A stretch of 10,089 nucleotides of DNA from JBBDMU01 sp040878115 (GCA_040878115.1 JBBDMV010000167.1:1-10089); one strand, 5' to 3'; counted from the stretch's first letter, positions 1 through 7,053 are shown. The notes: generated by a model not told the origin, from the sequence alone. Numbers and translations: made by a program.

Positions 1-2
1 AA

Positions 3-62
3 GATACCTATATCTTGAAAGAACGTGATTATGGGCCGAAAAGAGCTGCAATGGCTTCTTGA
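3..62 (+). CDS. possible 3' end of an upstream gene (partial)
   Basis: The third plus frame is open from the window edge and reads DTYILKERDYGPKRAAMAS before a TGA at 60-62. The other two plus frames stop within about 30 bases. The residues look like an ordinary charged C-terminus, but nineteen residues are too few to name a family. It could be chance reading in intergenic DNA. Confidence 0.35.
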   Translation, partial: DTYILKERDYGPKRAAMAS

Positions 63-267
63 TTTGCTACATTAAAAAACTTTAGTGAAGAATTATCACA
101 TGAATTAACTCCGCTATAGTTTGTACAAGAATAAAATACAATTGCTTATTAAAAGAAAATGCTTTATCATCGTTCATCGTAGTTGATCAACATGCTTTTT
201 TTTAAAATGCATCGTTGAACAATTTCGGGATTTAGAATTTAACAACAATTGTATAGGAGTATTTAGA
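63..267 (+). promoter_or_regulatory. AT-rich leader/promoter region of the cold-shock gene
   Basis: This gene-free stretch probably holds the promoter and long 5' leader of the cold-shock gene. It contains a perfect 10-bp palindrome, GTTGATCAAC (182-191), the related ATCGTTCATCGT and ATCGTTGAAC nearby, and ACAATTGT (245-252) just before the ribosome site. TAGGAG (254-259) lies 8 bases ahead of the ATG and fixes the start. Cold-shock mRNAs often have long structured leaders; that this one acts as a thermosensor is inference. No convincing -35/-10 or TTTG/TAnnTTTG pair was found. Confidence 0.4.
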
Positions 268-477
268 ATGGCAGAACGTGAAGAAGGCGTCGTAAAATGG
301 TTTAACGGCGATAAAGGATATGGTTTCATTTCCCGCGATGGAGGTGACGACTTATTTGTACACTTTAGCGAGATTCGCGAAGATGGTTATCGTAGTTTAG
401 ACGAAGGTCAGCGGGTTGAATTTACCGTTGCTACTGGTGAAAAAGGTTTACAAGCACAAGATGTAACAGTTTTGTAA
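268..477 (+). CDS. cold-shock domain protein, CspA family
   Basis: This is a complete single cold-shock domain of 69 residues, the usual length for a stand-alone Csp. The family binds single-stranded RNA and DNA in the cytoplasm and acts as an RNA chaperone or antiterminator. The signature is visible: GVVKWFNGDKGYGFI (residues 7-21) contains the RNP1 strand KGYGFI, and LFVHFSEI (29-36) is RNP2. The aromatic residues W11, F12, Y18, F20, F30, H32 and F33 form the expected nucleic-acid platform. The ATG is preceded by TAGGAG at good spacing. The gene is monocistronic, with a strong hairpin terminator 24 bases after the stop. It may be a general growth-phase Csp rather than a cold-induced one; sequence alone cannot tell. 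Confidence 0.95.
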   Translation: MAEREEGVVKWFNGDKGYGFISRDGGDDLFVHFSEIREDGYRSLDEGQRVEFTVATGEKGLQAQDVTVL

Positions 478-500
478 CGTAATACGAATTTCATATTTAC

Positions 501-548
501 AAAAGCACATTGGGAACATTTAATGTTTTTACCAATGTGCTTTTTTTG
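501..548 (+). terminator. bidirectional intrinsic terminator between the cold-shock gene and the dehydrogenase gene
   Basis: AAAAGCACATTGG (501-513) pairs with CCAATGTGCTTTT (532-544), giving a stem of 10 or more pairs followed on the plus strand by seven T and then GTTTT. The loop holds a second small stem, AACATT/AATGTT. Read on the minus strand the same stem ends in TTTTG, so it can also stop transcription of the convergent gene. It is the expected shared terminator of a convergent pair. Confidence 0.88.
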
Positions 549-559
549 TTTTAGGAACA

Positions 560-599
560 GGGACCTAAGATTATTATAATTACACAAAACTTAGGTTCC
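560..599. repeat. second inverted repeat downstream of the dehydrogenase gene
   Basis: GGGACCTAAG (560-569) faces CTTAGGTTCC (590-599), ten positions with one mismatch around a 20-nt AT-rich loop. It starts 9 bases beyond the stop of the minus-strand gene. There is no T-run after it on that strand, so it is more likely an RNA 3'-end stabilising hairpin than an intrinsic terminator. Confidence 0.6.
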
Positions 600-608
600 T
601 TACATATC

Positions 609-1808
609 TCATAATTTAATTAGCGTTGCGCTAATTACTTCATCTGTCCGACTTTGGATTTTTTTCAAGGTATCTTCATCCGGACTGGCGCTAAGCTGAA
701 TAGTACAGCTGGCTGCTACTTTGCCGTCGAAAATTACATTCTCAAATTCTTCGGCGTTGATGTTAGCTGATTTTAATTCACTCATCACATTGGCAATAAC
801 ACCTGGTTTATCATAATGCCTTACTACAAGTTGCCACTCAACAGCCGTTGCTTCGCATCGGTTAACCCAATTCCTGGCTTTGCCCGTTTGGATATAATCG
901 CGGATTACTGATACGGCTTCTTCGGCTACAGCGTTTTGTGCCTGTTCTGTAGAAGCGCCAATATGATGTGTTACATAAAGGTTATTCACTTTTTGAAGCC
1001 GGCTTGAAAGATCACCGCTTTTTTGTTCGGGCTCATTATCAAAAACATCAATCCCTGCCCGGATATTTCCCTCTTCAAGAGCTTCGATAAGCGCATCTTC
1101 ATCGACTACTTCAGCTCTTGCCGTATTAATAAAAATAGTTCCTGGTTTCATGTCTGAAAGGATACTTCTTGTAATAATACCCTTTGTTTCCGGAGTTGAG
1201 GCCAGATGAACAGAAACTATATCACATTGTCGGACCATCTTCTCAATAGAATCAGCATAGGTGACGTCAAGTTCAGCGGCACGCTGGGGGGTAAGAGATC
1301 GTGACCATGCTATTACATCCATACCAAAAGATTGAGCACGTTTAATAACTTCTTCACCGATCTGGCCCACACCTATCACACCAAGCTTTTTACCAAAAAT
1401 ACCATCGGCTTTTGAATACAAGGCTTTATTCCATTTTCCATTACGGAAGTCAATTACGTTATCCGGAATGCGCCGGTCTATGGCAAGCATAAGGCCTACA
1501 GCAAGCTCAGCAACAGCTATTGAATTCTTGCCCGGGCAGTTAGAGACATAAATACCGAGATCACTGGCCGTTTTCATGTCGATATTATTTACCCCGGCAC
1601 CGGCCCGGACGATCAAGCTCAAATCAGGGCTGCTTTTTATGCATTCGGCATTAACCTTACTTGACCGTACGATCAGTATAGCAGCATCTTTGGCGGCATT
1701 TACTAAATCGGCCTCTGTTAATTTCGGTTCATACATTACATCCAGCCCCAGGTCATGTAACTTTTTCAAATGAGGTTCAGGAAGGGCGTCGGCAATTAAT
1801 ATTTTCAT
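609..1808 (-). CDS. serA: D-3-phosphoglycerate dehydrogenase-type 2-hydroxyacid dehydrogenase with ACT domain
   Basis: This is a 399-residue cytoplasmic NAD-dependent D-2-hydroxyacid dehydrogenase. It most likely oxidises 3-phosphoglycerate to 3-phosphohydroxypyruvate, the first step of serine synthesis. The cofactor motif GVGQIG is at residues 146-151. The family's catalytic residues are visible: R231 in NTARAEVV, E259 in FDNEPE and H282 in THHIGAST. A C-terminal ACT domain (about 326-399, starting EWQLVVRHYDKPGVIANV) is the usual site of serine feedback. The ATG at 1808 is chosen because MKILIADALPE begins the fold directly; an in-frame ATG at 1880 would add 24 low-complexity residues. GAGAA lies about 7 bases before the chosen start. 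The substrate is inferred; other hydroxyacid dehydrogenases share this architecture. Confidence 0.88.
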   Translation of the reverse strand: MKILIADALPEPHLKKLHDLGLDVMYEPKLTEADLVNAAKDAAILIVRSSKVNAECIKSSPDLSLIVRAGAGVNNIDMKTASDLGIYVSNCPGKNSIAVAELAVGLMLAIDRRIPDNVIDFRNGKWNKALYSKADGIFGKKLGVIGVGQIGEEVIKRAQSFGMDVIAWSRSLTPQRAAELDVTYADSIEKMVRQCDIVSVHLASTPETKGIITRSILSDMKPGTIFINTARAEVVDEDALIEALEEGNIRAGIDVFDNEPEQKSGDLSSRLQKVNNLYVTHHIGASTEQAQNAVAEEAVSVIRDYIQTGKARNWVNRCEATAVEWQLVVRHYDKPGVIANVMSELKSANINAEEFENVIFDGKVAASCTIQLSASPDEDTLKKIQSRTDEVISATLIKL

Positions 1809-2055
1809 AATTAAATTCTCAAAATAATTTTTTTTTAAAAAAGAATTATTAAGGTAAGTAATACCTTTAGGAAAAAACACTTAAAATTTTTATACAGATT
1901 ACCTGACGGTCAAATTATTAAGGTGAAGTATGGGAGAACCGGAAAGTGTATTTATCATGTTGCAATCTTGAAAAGATGATTCGTTTTAGTAAGAAAAATC
2001 TTCATTAATGAGGTTAATTATTTGATTTTAAAAATAACTTACCGGGTAGTGTAAT
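1809..2055. promoter_or_regulatory. divergent intergenic region between the dehydrogenase and the Na/Pi transporter genes
   Basis: This AT-rich gap must hold the start signals of both divergent genes. AAGGTA (1851-1856) and TACCTT (1862-1867) form a small hairpin in the dehydrogenase leader; on the minus strand it is followed by an AT stretch with TTTTTT, so leader attenuation is possible. A 12-bp direct repeat lies at 1844-1855 and 1913-1924. No promoter box was clear enough to place. Confidence 0.45.
1844..1931. repeat. direct repeat AATTATTAAGGT with extended AAGTA tail
   Basis: AATTATTAAGGTAAGTA (1844-1860) recurs as AATTATTAAGGTGAAGTA (1913-1930), differing by one inserted G. The copies sit 69 bp apart between divergent genes. 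Two equal sites here could be regulator binding sites, or a chance or duplicated AT-rich sequence. Confidence 0.5.
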
Positions 2056-3672
2056 ATGACCCTGCTAAATATATTTGGTGGAGTTGCGCTGATCCTTTTT
2101 GGTGTACGTTTTCTTGGCAAAGGCCTTGATCGCCTCTTTGGCCATAACTTGATACACTGGCTGCACCGGATGACCCAGCATCGGTTAAAAGCATTCGGTG
2201 CAGGGATGGCTGTTTCACTGGTTGCGCCTTCTTCAACTACTTTGACGCTGATAACGCTAAAGATGCTTCATACTGGCCATTTAACAGCACAACGTATGCT
2301 TGCTGTCTTTTTGGGTACCAATGTAGGTGTTACTATAACCGTACAATTATTAGCCTTCAGGGTCTATGAATACTTCCCTTTGTTCCTGATTACAGGATTA
2401 ATTGGATTTCAATTCCTTGAACGAAATCTTTTTCGCGGAATAGGGCAAAGCACCCTGGCCTTTGGGTTTATTTTTCTCGCCATGAATTTAATTAGCCAGT
2501 CTACCGGCAGGATATCGGGTGACGAAGAAGTTAAATTGATTATTGATCTGCTTCATGATAATCCTTTGGCCCTTATTTTTATTTCTGCAGTTTTGACTTT
2601 GATGATGCAAAGCTCGACGGCAACAATAGGGATTGGCCTTGCACTTGTTGAAGGCGGGCTAGGCTCACTGGAGTTCCTTATTCCTGTTATTATTGGTTCT
2701 AATTTAGGAATTGCAGGTACAGCATTAATGGCCGGTTTCCCCACCATTGAAGGCAGGCGATTGGGAACTTCGAATATTATGCTAAAGGGTAGTGTAGCCT
2801 TGCTCTGTTTGCTGGGGCTTCCATTCATTGCAGAAATGATGGACCAGGCCCCAGGTGACGAAATACGCCAGGCTGCAAATTTTCATACGCTGTTTAATGT
2901 TATCACAGGCTTTTTAGCGTTACCCTTTTTAGGGCCTATCAGTAAAATGACCAGGTTTATGATAAAAGCGGAACCGGAATCACCTGAAGAGGTGATAAAG
3001 CCACAAGCTACGCATTTAGATGAAAAAGCGCTCGACAGCCCGAGTGTTGGCCTAATTAATGCGACCAGGGAAACACTGGCAATGGCTGATGAAGTCAAGA
3101 ATATGCTTATTAATTTTTGGCGTGCTCATGATGAACATAATATTGAACTGGCCAAACAGGTGCAAAAATACGATGATCGAATTGATGATATGAATATTGC
3201 CATAACAGAGTACCTTAGCAGGATGAGCGAAGAAGCATTGAGTCCGCAGGACGCCAGGTTGCAGTTCGCTCTGCTGAATTTCACAAGCGAACTTGAAGCC
3301 ATTGGGGATATTATCGATAAAAACCTGTGCCATCAGTTAATTAAGGAAGTAGAGGGTGCCCTTGTGCTGGTAGAAACGGACCATGATAACCTGGAAGAAT
3401 TGTATCAAAAGGTTTTAAACCGCTTTGAAATGGCCATAAGCATTCTCGCCGGCCGTGATGAGCAACTAGCGCGCGAAATGCATGCCGGCAAGGAGCAGCT
3501 TAATGAATGGTGCCGCGAAGTTCAAAAAGAACATTATGCAAAATTGAATGCCGGCGACATTGTTAGTCTTGAATCAAGCTCCTATTTTATTGATATGATG
3601 AACAGCTTGCGACGGGTAAGTAGTCATTTAACCTCCATTGCCTACTCATTTATACCTAAAAATGATCAGTAG
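2056..3672 (+). CDS. Na/Pi cotransporter family protein with C-terminal PhoU-like domain
   Basis: This 538-residue integral membrane protein of the Na/Pi cotransporter II family probably imports phosphate, or balances it, using the sodium gradient. The N-terminal 310 residues are strongly hydrophobic and contain the two family half-repeats. The second has the classical MQSSTAT (184-190); the first has APSSTT (57-62), with P in place of the usual Q. The glycine turns GTNVGVT (87-93) and GSNLGIAGT accompany them. From about residue 335 the protein becomes helical and charged, matching a PhoU-like regulatory domain. Length is normal for PhoU-tailed members. The start has no clear ribosome site. 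It is the first gene of a close plus-strand run, only 21 bases before the next gene, though a hairpin lies between. Confidence 0.9.
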   Translation: MTLLNIFGGVALILFGVRFLGKGLDRLFGHNLIHWLHRMTQHRLKAFGAGMAVSLVAPSSTTLTLITLKMLHTGHLTAQRMLAVFLGTNVGVTITVQLLAFRVYEYFPLFLITGLIGFQFLERNLFRGIGQSTLAFGFIFLAMNLISQSTGRISGDEEVKLIIDLLHDNPLALIFISAVLTLMMQSSTATIGIGLALVEGGLGSLEFLIPVIIGSNLGIAGTALMAGFPTIEGRRLGTSNIMLKGSVALLCLLGLPFIAEMMDQAPGDEIRQAANFHTLFNVITGFLALPFLGPISKMTRFMIKAEPESPEEVIKPQATHLDEKALDSPSVGLINATRETLAMADEVKNMLINFWRAHDEHNIELAKQVQKYDDRIDDMNIAITEYLSRMSEEALSPQDARLQFALLNFTSELEAIGDIIDKNLCHQLIKEVEGALVLVETDHDNLEELYQKVLNRFEMAISILAGRDEQLAREMHAGKEQLNEWCREVQKEHYAKLNAGDIVSLESSSYFIDMMNSLRRVSSHLTSIAYSFIPKNDQ

Positions 3673-3688
3673 CAGATTGCATTTTTTT
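3658..3688 (+). terminator. hairpin with T-run spanning the transporter stop codon
   Basis: AAAAATGATC (3658-3667) faces GATtgCATTTTT (3675-3686), with two unpaired bases. The loop AGTAGCA contains the TAG stop codon, and seven T follow the C-A base step. The stem is AU-rich and weak, so it may terminate only partly and lower expression of the downstream genes. Confidence 0.5.
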
Positions 3689-3693
3689 ATTTC

Positions 3694-4257
3694 ATGAACA
3701 TTGTCCAGAATGGTGAACATCCGCTGCCGCAGGGGCTTTATATTGGTTATGCCGGGGTTAGTGGCGAACCAAAACAGGCCGAATTACTGTTGAAGGAATT
3801 GGCTGATGCAGCCGGATTGAACGGCCAATCCTTAAAAGTGTTAAAAAAAGAATCCGGCAAGCCATTTGGTAAAATAAATGACCAGGCGGTTGGATTGTCT
3901 TTAACCCATACTGATCAGGTAATATGCTATGGGATATACCTCCATGGTGAGATTGGCCTGGATATGGAATCAAAAAAACGCAATGTTGCCCAAGGTTTAA
4001 GAGAGAGAATAATCAATAAGAATGAGGCGGCCCTGGTTACCGATATTGAAACCATAAGGTTATGGACCATTAAAGAAGCGGCCTTAAAAATGACAGGCAC
4101 CGGACTCCGCACCGCTATGAAAAAAGTCGAGATACAGGAGAAAAAGGGTAATTCCTTCAAAGCCGCTATCGGCAATATCGAAATGGATATAAGATCATTA
4201 GGAATAAATAATCATTGGATATCTGCAGCCTATTCATCAGAAAACCTTCATCAGTAA
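3694..4257 (+). CDS. 4'-phosphopantetheinyl transferase, Sfp type
   Basis: This 187-residue cytoplasmic enzyme would move the phosphopantetheine arm of coenzyme A onto a serine of acyl or peptidyl carrier proteins. The motifs appear in the expected order: GKPFGK (55-60); a LSLTHT segment (68-73) in place of the common SxSHs; IGLDME with the Mg-binding pair D90/E92; and LWTIKEAALKMTGTGL (123-138), containing the conserved W124, K127, E128 and K132. Length is at the short end for Sfp types. There is no obvious ribosome site, which is common here. It sits 13 bases before the MEMO-like gene. No carrier protein or synthase is in the window, so the target is unknown; fatty-acid ACP is the default guess. 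Confidence 0.88.
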   Translation: MNIVQNGEHPLPQGLYIGYAGVSGEPKQAELLLKELADAAGLNGQSLKVLKKESGKPFGKINDQAVGLSLTHTDQVICYGIYLHGEIGLDMESKKRNVAQGLRERIINKNEAALVTDIETIRLWTIKEAALKMTGTGLRTAMKKVEIQEKKGNSFKAAIGNIEMDIRSLGINNHWISAAYSSENLHQ

Positions 4258-4270
4258 CCTTTGCTTTACA

Positions 4271-5023
4271 ATGAAAACATCCTTCACAAAAAAAGAGCTT
4301 CAGAAATATCTAAACCAAAGGTCAAAACATCAGAATTACGGTATTCGGACCTTATTTGTCCCACCTTTGGTAACAGATAAAAACCTTGATCAGGTATCTG
4401 AAATTTACGGCCAGCTCATCGGGAATAACTACGAAACGGCTGTGATCATTGAGCCTGTTCAAGGTGACCTTGATAAAAAAATCCCAATGCCCTCTGCATC
4501 AGAATTCAAAACACCATTCGGGGTAGTACCGGTCAATGAAGAGATGCGCAATGAATTTTGTGACGAAGATGATGATTTTTTTATCGATGACAGTGGGCTT
4601 CATGGTAATATGAGCTTGTTTGACCATCTTGCAATGATGCAGTGTGCGAAGGAAGATTTCAATGCCGTGAGCATTCAACTTGCCGACGAACGGCTGGAGA
4701 TTGTGGATGAAATGATATATGTGCTTGGTGAATTGCTGGCTGGAAGGAATGTAATCCTGATTTGTGCCTGTAATTTAAGCATAAACCATATAGAAGAGTT
4801 TAAACGCGTAAAAGAAATACTGGATAGCAATGAGATCTCCAGCCTGAAGAACTACTTATACAGCGGGCAATCAAAAATAGAGGGCATGGGGGTTTTTCTC
4901 ACCGGTGTTTGCGTTGCTAATGCATGGGAGCTTGATATCGAATTCCTAAACGGAGATTACCGCAAGCGTGAAGGCAGCAGCCTAATTGCCGGATATGCCG
5001 GATTCCATCCCCCAGAGATTTAA
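4271..5023 (+). CDS. MEMO-like protein (AmmeMemoRadiSam system protein B fold), probable metal-site loss
   Basis: This 250-residue cytoplasmic protein matches the MEMO fold by landmark order. AVIIEPVQG (57-65) sits where MEMO has GPSHH; FKTPFGVVPVNEEM (79-92) matches the wTPLGdvpvD segment; LHGNMSLFDHLAMMQ (110-124) matches the EHSiEvqLPFLQ segment; VILICACNLS (161-170) matches the SSDlsH strand; and SSLIAGYAGF (236-245) matches the end strand. The metal ligands known for human MEMO1, two His and one Cys, are not seen at these places, and the C-terminal CGxxP is replaced by EGMGV. A structural or divergent role is therefore likely, if the assignment is right. It lies in a run with PPTase and DUF2520 genes. 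The assignment rests on recall of the pattern, not a search. Confidence 0.65.
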   Translation: MKTSFTKKELQKYLNQRSKHQNYGIRTLFVPPLVTDKNLDQVSEIYGQLIGNNYETAVIIEPVQGDLDKKIPMPSASEFKTPFGVVPVNEEMRNEFCDEDDDFFIDDSGLHGNMSLFDHLAMMQCAKEDFNAVSIQLADERLEIVDEMIYVLGELLAGRNVILICACNLSINHIEEFKRVKEILDSNEISSLKNYLYSGQSKIEGMGVFLTGVCVANAWELDIEFLNGDYRKREGSSLIAGYAGFHPPEI

Positions 5024-5050
5024 TCAAATCATCTCTGGATTCATTTTATG
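5012..5050 (+). terminator. stem-loop over the MEMO-like stop codon, terminator-like
   Basis: CCAGAGAT (5012-5019) pairs perfectly with ATCTCTGG (5031-5038). The 11-nt loop contains the TAA stop (5021-5023), and a T-rich tail, ATTCATTTT, follows. The stem is eight pairs, moderate in strength. It may be a partial terminator or an mRNA processing and stability element within the operon. Confidence 0.55.
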
Positions 5051-5063
5051 TCAGTTTTAATTT

Positions 5064-5954
5064 ATGGTCAAAGATGCAATGATACGTAATCATCAGATAT
5101 CGGTTATCGGCACCGGGGCCGTTGGCAGTGCCCTCGCCCGGTCACTGCATGAAAAAGGAATTTTTATAAGCGGCTTATATAACAGAACAAAATCTGTTGC
5201 TGATCAGCTAGCCGGTGATGTTGATGCGGAAACAACCGGTGCTTTCCCAGGGTCATTAGAGTTTTTAGGGACTATTTGCTTCATTTGCGTACCCGATGAC
5301 GGGTTACCGGAAATAGTAGAAAGGCTTTCAGCTTTGGAAGGTGTTTTTTCAAAAGTTTCTTTTGTCCATACATCGGGGGCAAAACCGGCATCTTTACTGA
5401 TGCCGCTGCAAAAAAGGGGATCAGAGACGGCCTCCTTGCATCCTTTGCAGACTTTTGACGGTACTTCGAATACAAATATTTTTAAAAGTACGTATATCAG
5501 CCTTCAGGGTGATCATAACCTGGTCCATGAATTGCAGCATTTGGTTGACATATTGGGAGCCAGATACCTGGTCGTTGACGAACAGCAAAAAACAGGTTTG
5601 CACCTATCTGCTGTCTTTGCCTGTAATTATCTTGCAGCTCTTATGGAAGCTGCACAAAAAAGTCTGAATCTCAATGAACCCGGCATTGACGTCATAAAAG
5701 TAATGGGCCCTCTTATTTCCAAAACCTGGAAGAATATCACCCGGAATGGTGTCGACCATTCATTAACCGGTCCCATCAGCCGTGGTGACGCCGGGACCAT
5801 CCAAAAACATTTTACCCTGCTGGAGGAGTCGCCCCAATTGAGCAATCTTTATAGACAGCTAGGCTCACTTGCACTGGAGATCGCAGAGCGAAAGGGACTT
5901 GATCAGGATAAAATAAAACGTATTCAACATATTCTGGATGATTCCAAAACATAA
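5064..5954 (+). CDS. Rossmann-like and DUF2520 domain-containing protein
   Basis: The 296-residue product begins with a Rossmann dinucleotide fold, ISVIGTGAVGSALARSL (12-28), with the GxGxxG motif typical of NADP/F420-dependent reductases and 6-phosphogluconate dehydrogenase relatives. The helical second half (about 140-290, including HLSAVFACNYLAALMEAA and LTGPISRGD) is the DUF2520 domain, a 6PGDH-like C-terminal fold. The architecture is complete and of normal length. Catalytic activity is not established for the family; an oxidoreductase role is inferred from the fold. The start could be 5064 or the ATG at 5079, since neither has a good ribosome site. Its 3' end overlaps the MGMT-like gene by 17 bases, implying translational coupling. 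Confidence 0.88.
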   Translation: MVKDAMIRNHQISVIGTGAVGSALARSLHEKGIFISGLYNRTKSVADQLAGDVDAETTGAFPGSLEFLGTICFICVPDDGLPEIVERLSALEGVFSKVSFVHTSGAKPASLLMPLQKRGSETASLHPLQTFDGTSNTNIFKSTYISLQGDHNLVHELQHLVDILGARYLVVDEQQKTGLHLSAVFACNYLAALMEAAQKSLNLNEPGIDVIKVMGPLISKTWKNITRNGVDHSLTGPISRGDAGTIQKHFTLLEESPQLSNLYRQLGSLALEIAERKGLDQDKIKRIQHILDDSKT

Positions 5955-6285
5955 TAATTCCGCCGATTTCTTTAAGCGTGTTTACGAGGTAGTTGCGGCC
6001 ATCCCTTATAGCAAAGTTACGACCTACGGCGCCATAGCCGAACATTTAGGCGTACGAAGCGGTGCCCGTGCCGTAGGCTGGGCATTAAACAAAACGCTGA
6101 CTCATTATTTAGGTGAAGAAATACCCTGCCATCGCGTAGTGAACCGCCTGGGGCAACTATCCGGAAAGGTTCATTTTGGTGGCAACGTAATGGAAGAAAG
6201 GCTGCGGCAGGAGGGAGTCGTTTTTCTCTCTCCGGATACCATTGACCTTAAACAGCATTTCTGGCATCCGGACGAAGGACCTTAA
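5938..6285 (+). CDS. short MGMT-family protein (alkylguanine DNA alkyltransferase-like domain only)
   Basis: This 115-residue protein consists of the DNA-binding and active-site domain of O6-alkylguanine-DNA alkyltransferases, without the N-terminal domain of Ada/Ogt. FFKRVYEVVAAIPYSKVTTYG (11-31) is the helix-turn-helix start, SGARAVGWALNK (41-52) carries the arginine finger R44, and IPCHRVVNRLGQLSG (62-76) is the active site. C64 is retained, so it is not an alkyltransferase-like protein of the ATL type, where Trp replaces Cys. The tail FLSPDTIDLKQHFWHPDE closes the domain. It would scan for O6-alkylguanine and could transfer the alkyl group to C64, but short forms may only bind. It begins inside the DUF2520 gene, so it is co-translated. 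Confidence 0.88.
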   Translation: MIPKHNNSADFFKRVYEVVAAIPYSKVTTYGAIAEHLGVRSGARAVGWALNKTLTHYLGEEIPCHRVVNRLGQLSGKVHFGGNVMEERLRQEGVVFLSPDTIDLKQHFWHPDEGP

Positions 6286-6314
6286 ATTTCTTACCGGGAC
6301 CCGGTCAATTTAAG
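6281..6314 (+). terminator. long stem-loop over the MGMT-like stop codon
   Basis: CTTAAATT (6281-6288) pairs with AATTTAAG (6307-6314), and inside it ACCGGG (6293-6298) pairs with CCCGGT (6300-6305) around a single A. Four unpaired bases on one side and one on the other separate the two stems. The stop codon TAA (6283-6285) lies in the outer arm. No long T-run follows, only TTTAATAATC. It closes the plus-strand gene run and is best read as a terminator or 3' stabiliser; a palindromic protein site is also possible. Confidence 0.6.
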
Positions 6315-6400
6315 TTTAATAATCTCATATTAGAAGAATATACCCGTTGGTACATGTGATCCTCTACTTCATTTATCTCCAAAATTGCGTAAATTAAGGC

Positions 6401-7045
6401 ATGCTTAAGTCTATAGAAGAAGTTCAAACGTTAAAAGATTCCAGGCTGGTAACCAAATACCCGGTAATGGAACATTTTTATACCATCCAGGGCGAGGGGG
6501 CCCACGCCGGAAAACCTTCCTATTTCATTCGCCTGGCCGGCTGTGATGTGAAGTGCTGGTGGTGCGATGTCAAGGACAGCTGGGACGCCTCTAAGCATCC
6601 GGAAATTGATGTAAAGACGCTGGTAGGCGGCGCGGTGGATAGCAGGGCGCCTTTTGTTGTCATTACCGGGGGTGAACCCTTGCTCCATGATTTGCGTCCG
6701 TTGTGCGGAGCTTTGCGTCGAAAGGGGCTGAAGGTCCATATCGAAACCAGCGGTTCGTCCCCATTGAGTGGCGCGCTCGACTGGATTACTTTGTCACCGA
6801 AACGATTTAAAAAGCCTATGGATGAAGTCTATCCGTACGTGGATGAGCTAAAAGTGGTGGTTTTAACCAACAAAGACATCCAATGGGCCGAAGAAAATGC
6901 CAAGAAGTGCCCCAGAAATACAACCTTGCTGCTCCAGCCGGAATGGGACACACCGAAATCAGTCGGGCTCATTGTCGACTATGTAAAAAAGAACCCCCAA
7001 TGGGGCATTAGCCTGCAAACCCATAAGTTCCTGGGCGTACGGTAA
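6401..7045 (+). CDS. queE: 7-carboxy-7-deazaguanine synthase (radical SAM)
   Basis: This 214-residue radical SAM enzyme would convert 6-carboxytetrahydropterin to 7-carboxy-7-deazaguanine, a step on the way to preQ0 and queuosine in tRNA. The N-terminal FYTIQGEGAHAGKPSYFIR (26-44) is the QueE substrate-binding start. The cluster motif is CDVKCWWC (C48, C52, C55), a standard CxxxCxxC. TGGEPLL (89-95) contacts SAM, and LQTHKFLGVR is the characteristic C-terminus. The start at 6401 agrees with the length of related proteins, although the only purine run, AAGG, is too near the ATG. No other queuosine gene is present and no preQ1 riboswitch was seen upstream. Base composition appears richer in G+C than the flanking intergenic DNA. 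Confidence 0.94.
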   Translation: MLKSIEEVQTLKDSRLVTKYPVMEHFYTIQGEGAHAGKPSYFIRLAGCDVKCWWCDVKDSWDASKHPEIDVKTLVGGAVDSRAPFVVITGGEPLLHDLRPLCGALRRKGLKVHIETSGSSPLSGALDWITLSPKRFKKPMDEVYPYVDELKVVVLTNKDIQWAEENAKKCPRNTTLLLQPEWDTPKSVGLIVDYVKKNPQWGISLQTHKFLGVR

Positions 7046-7053
7046 GCTTATCC

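Noticed and set aside
1809..1880. Upstream in-frame extension of the dehydrogenase to an ATG at 1880
   Set aside because: The added 24 residues are low-complexity and precede MKILIADALPE, which already begins the catalytic fold; the stretch includes the intergenic hairpin.
2553..3333. Minus-strand open frames inside the transporter gene
   Set aside because: They are shadows of the transporter coding frame, with no ribosome sites and no recognisable domains.
5938..6285. Alkyltransferase-like (ATL) protein
   Set aside because: ATL proteins have Trp in place of the active Cys; here PCHRVV with Cys64 is intact.
6286..6400. preQ1 or other riboswitch upstream of queE
   Set aside because: I could not find the small pseudoknot signature; the only clear structure is the hairpin belonging to the preceding gene's end.
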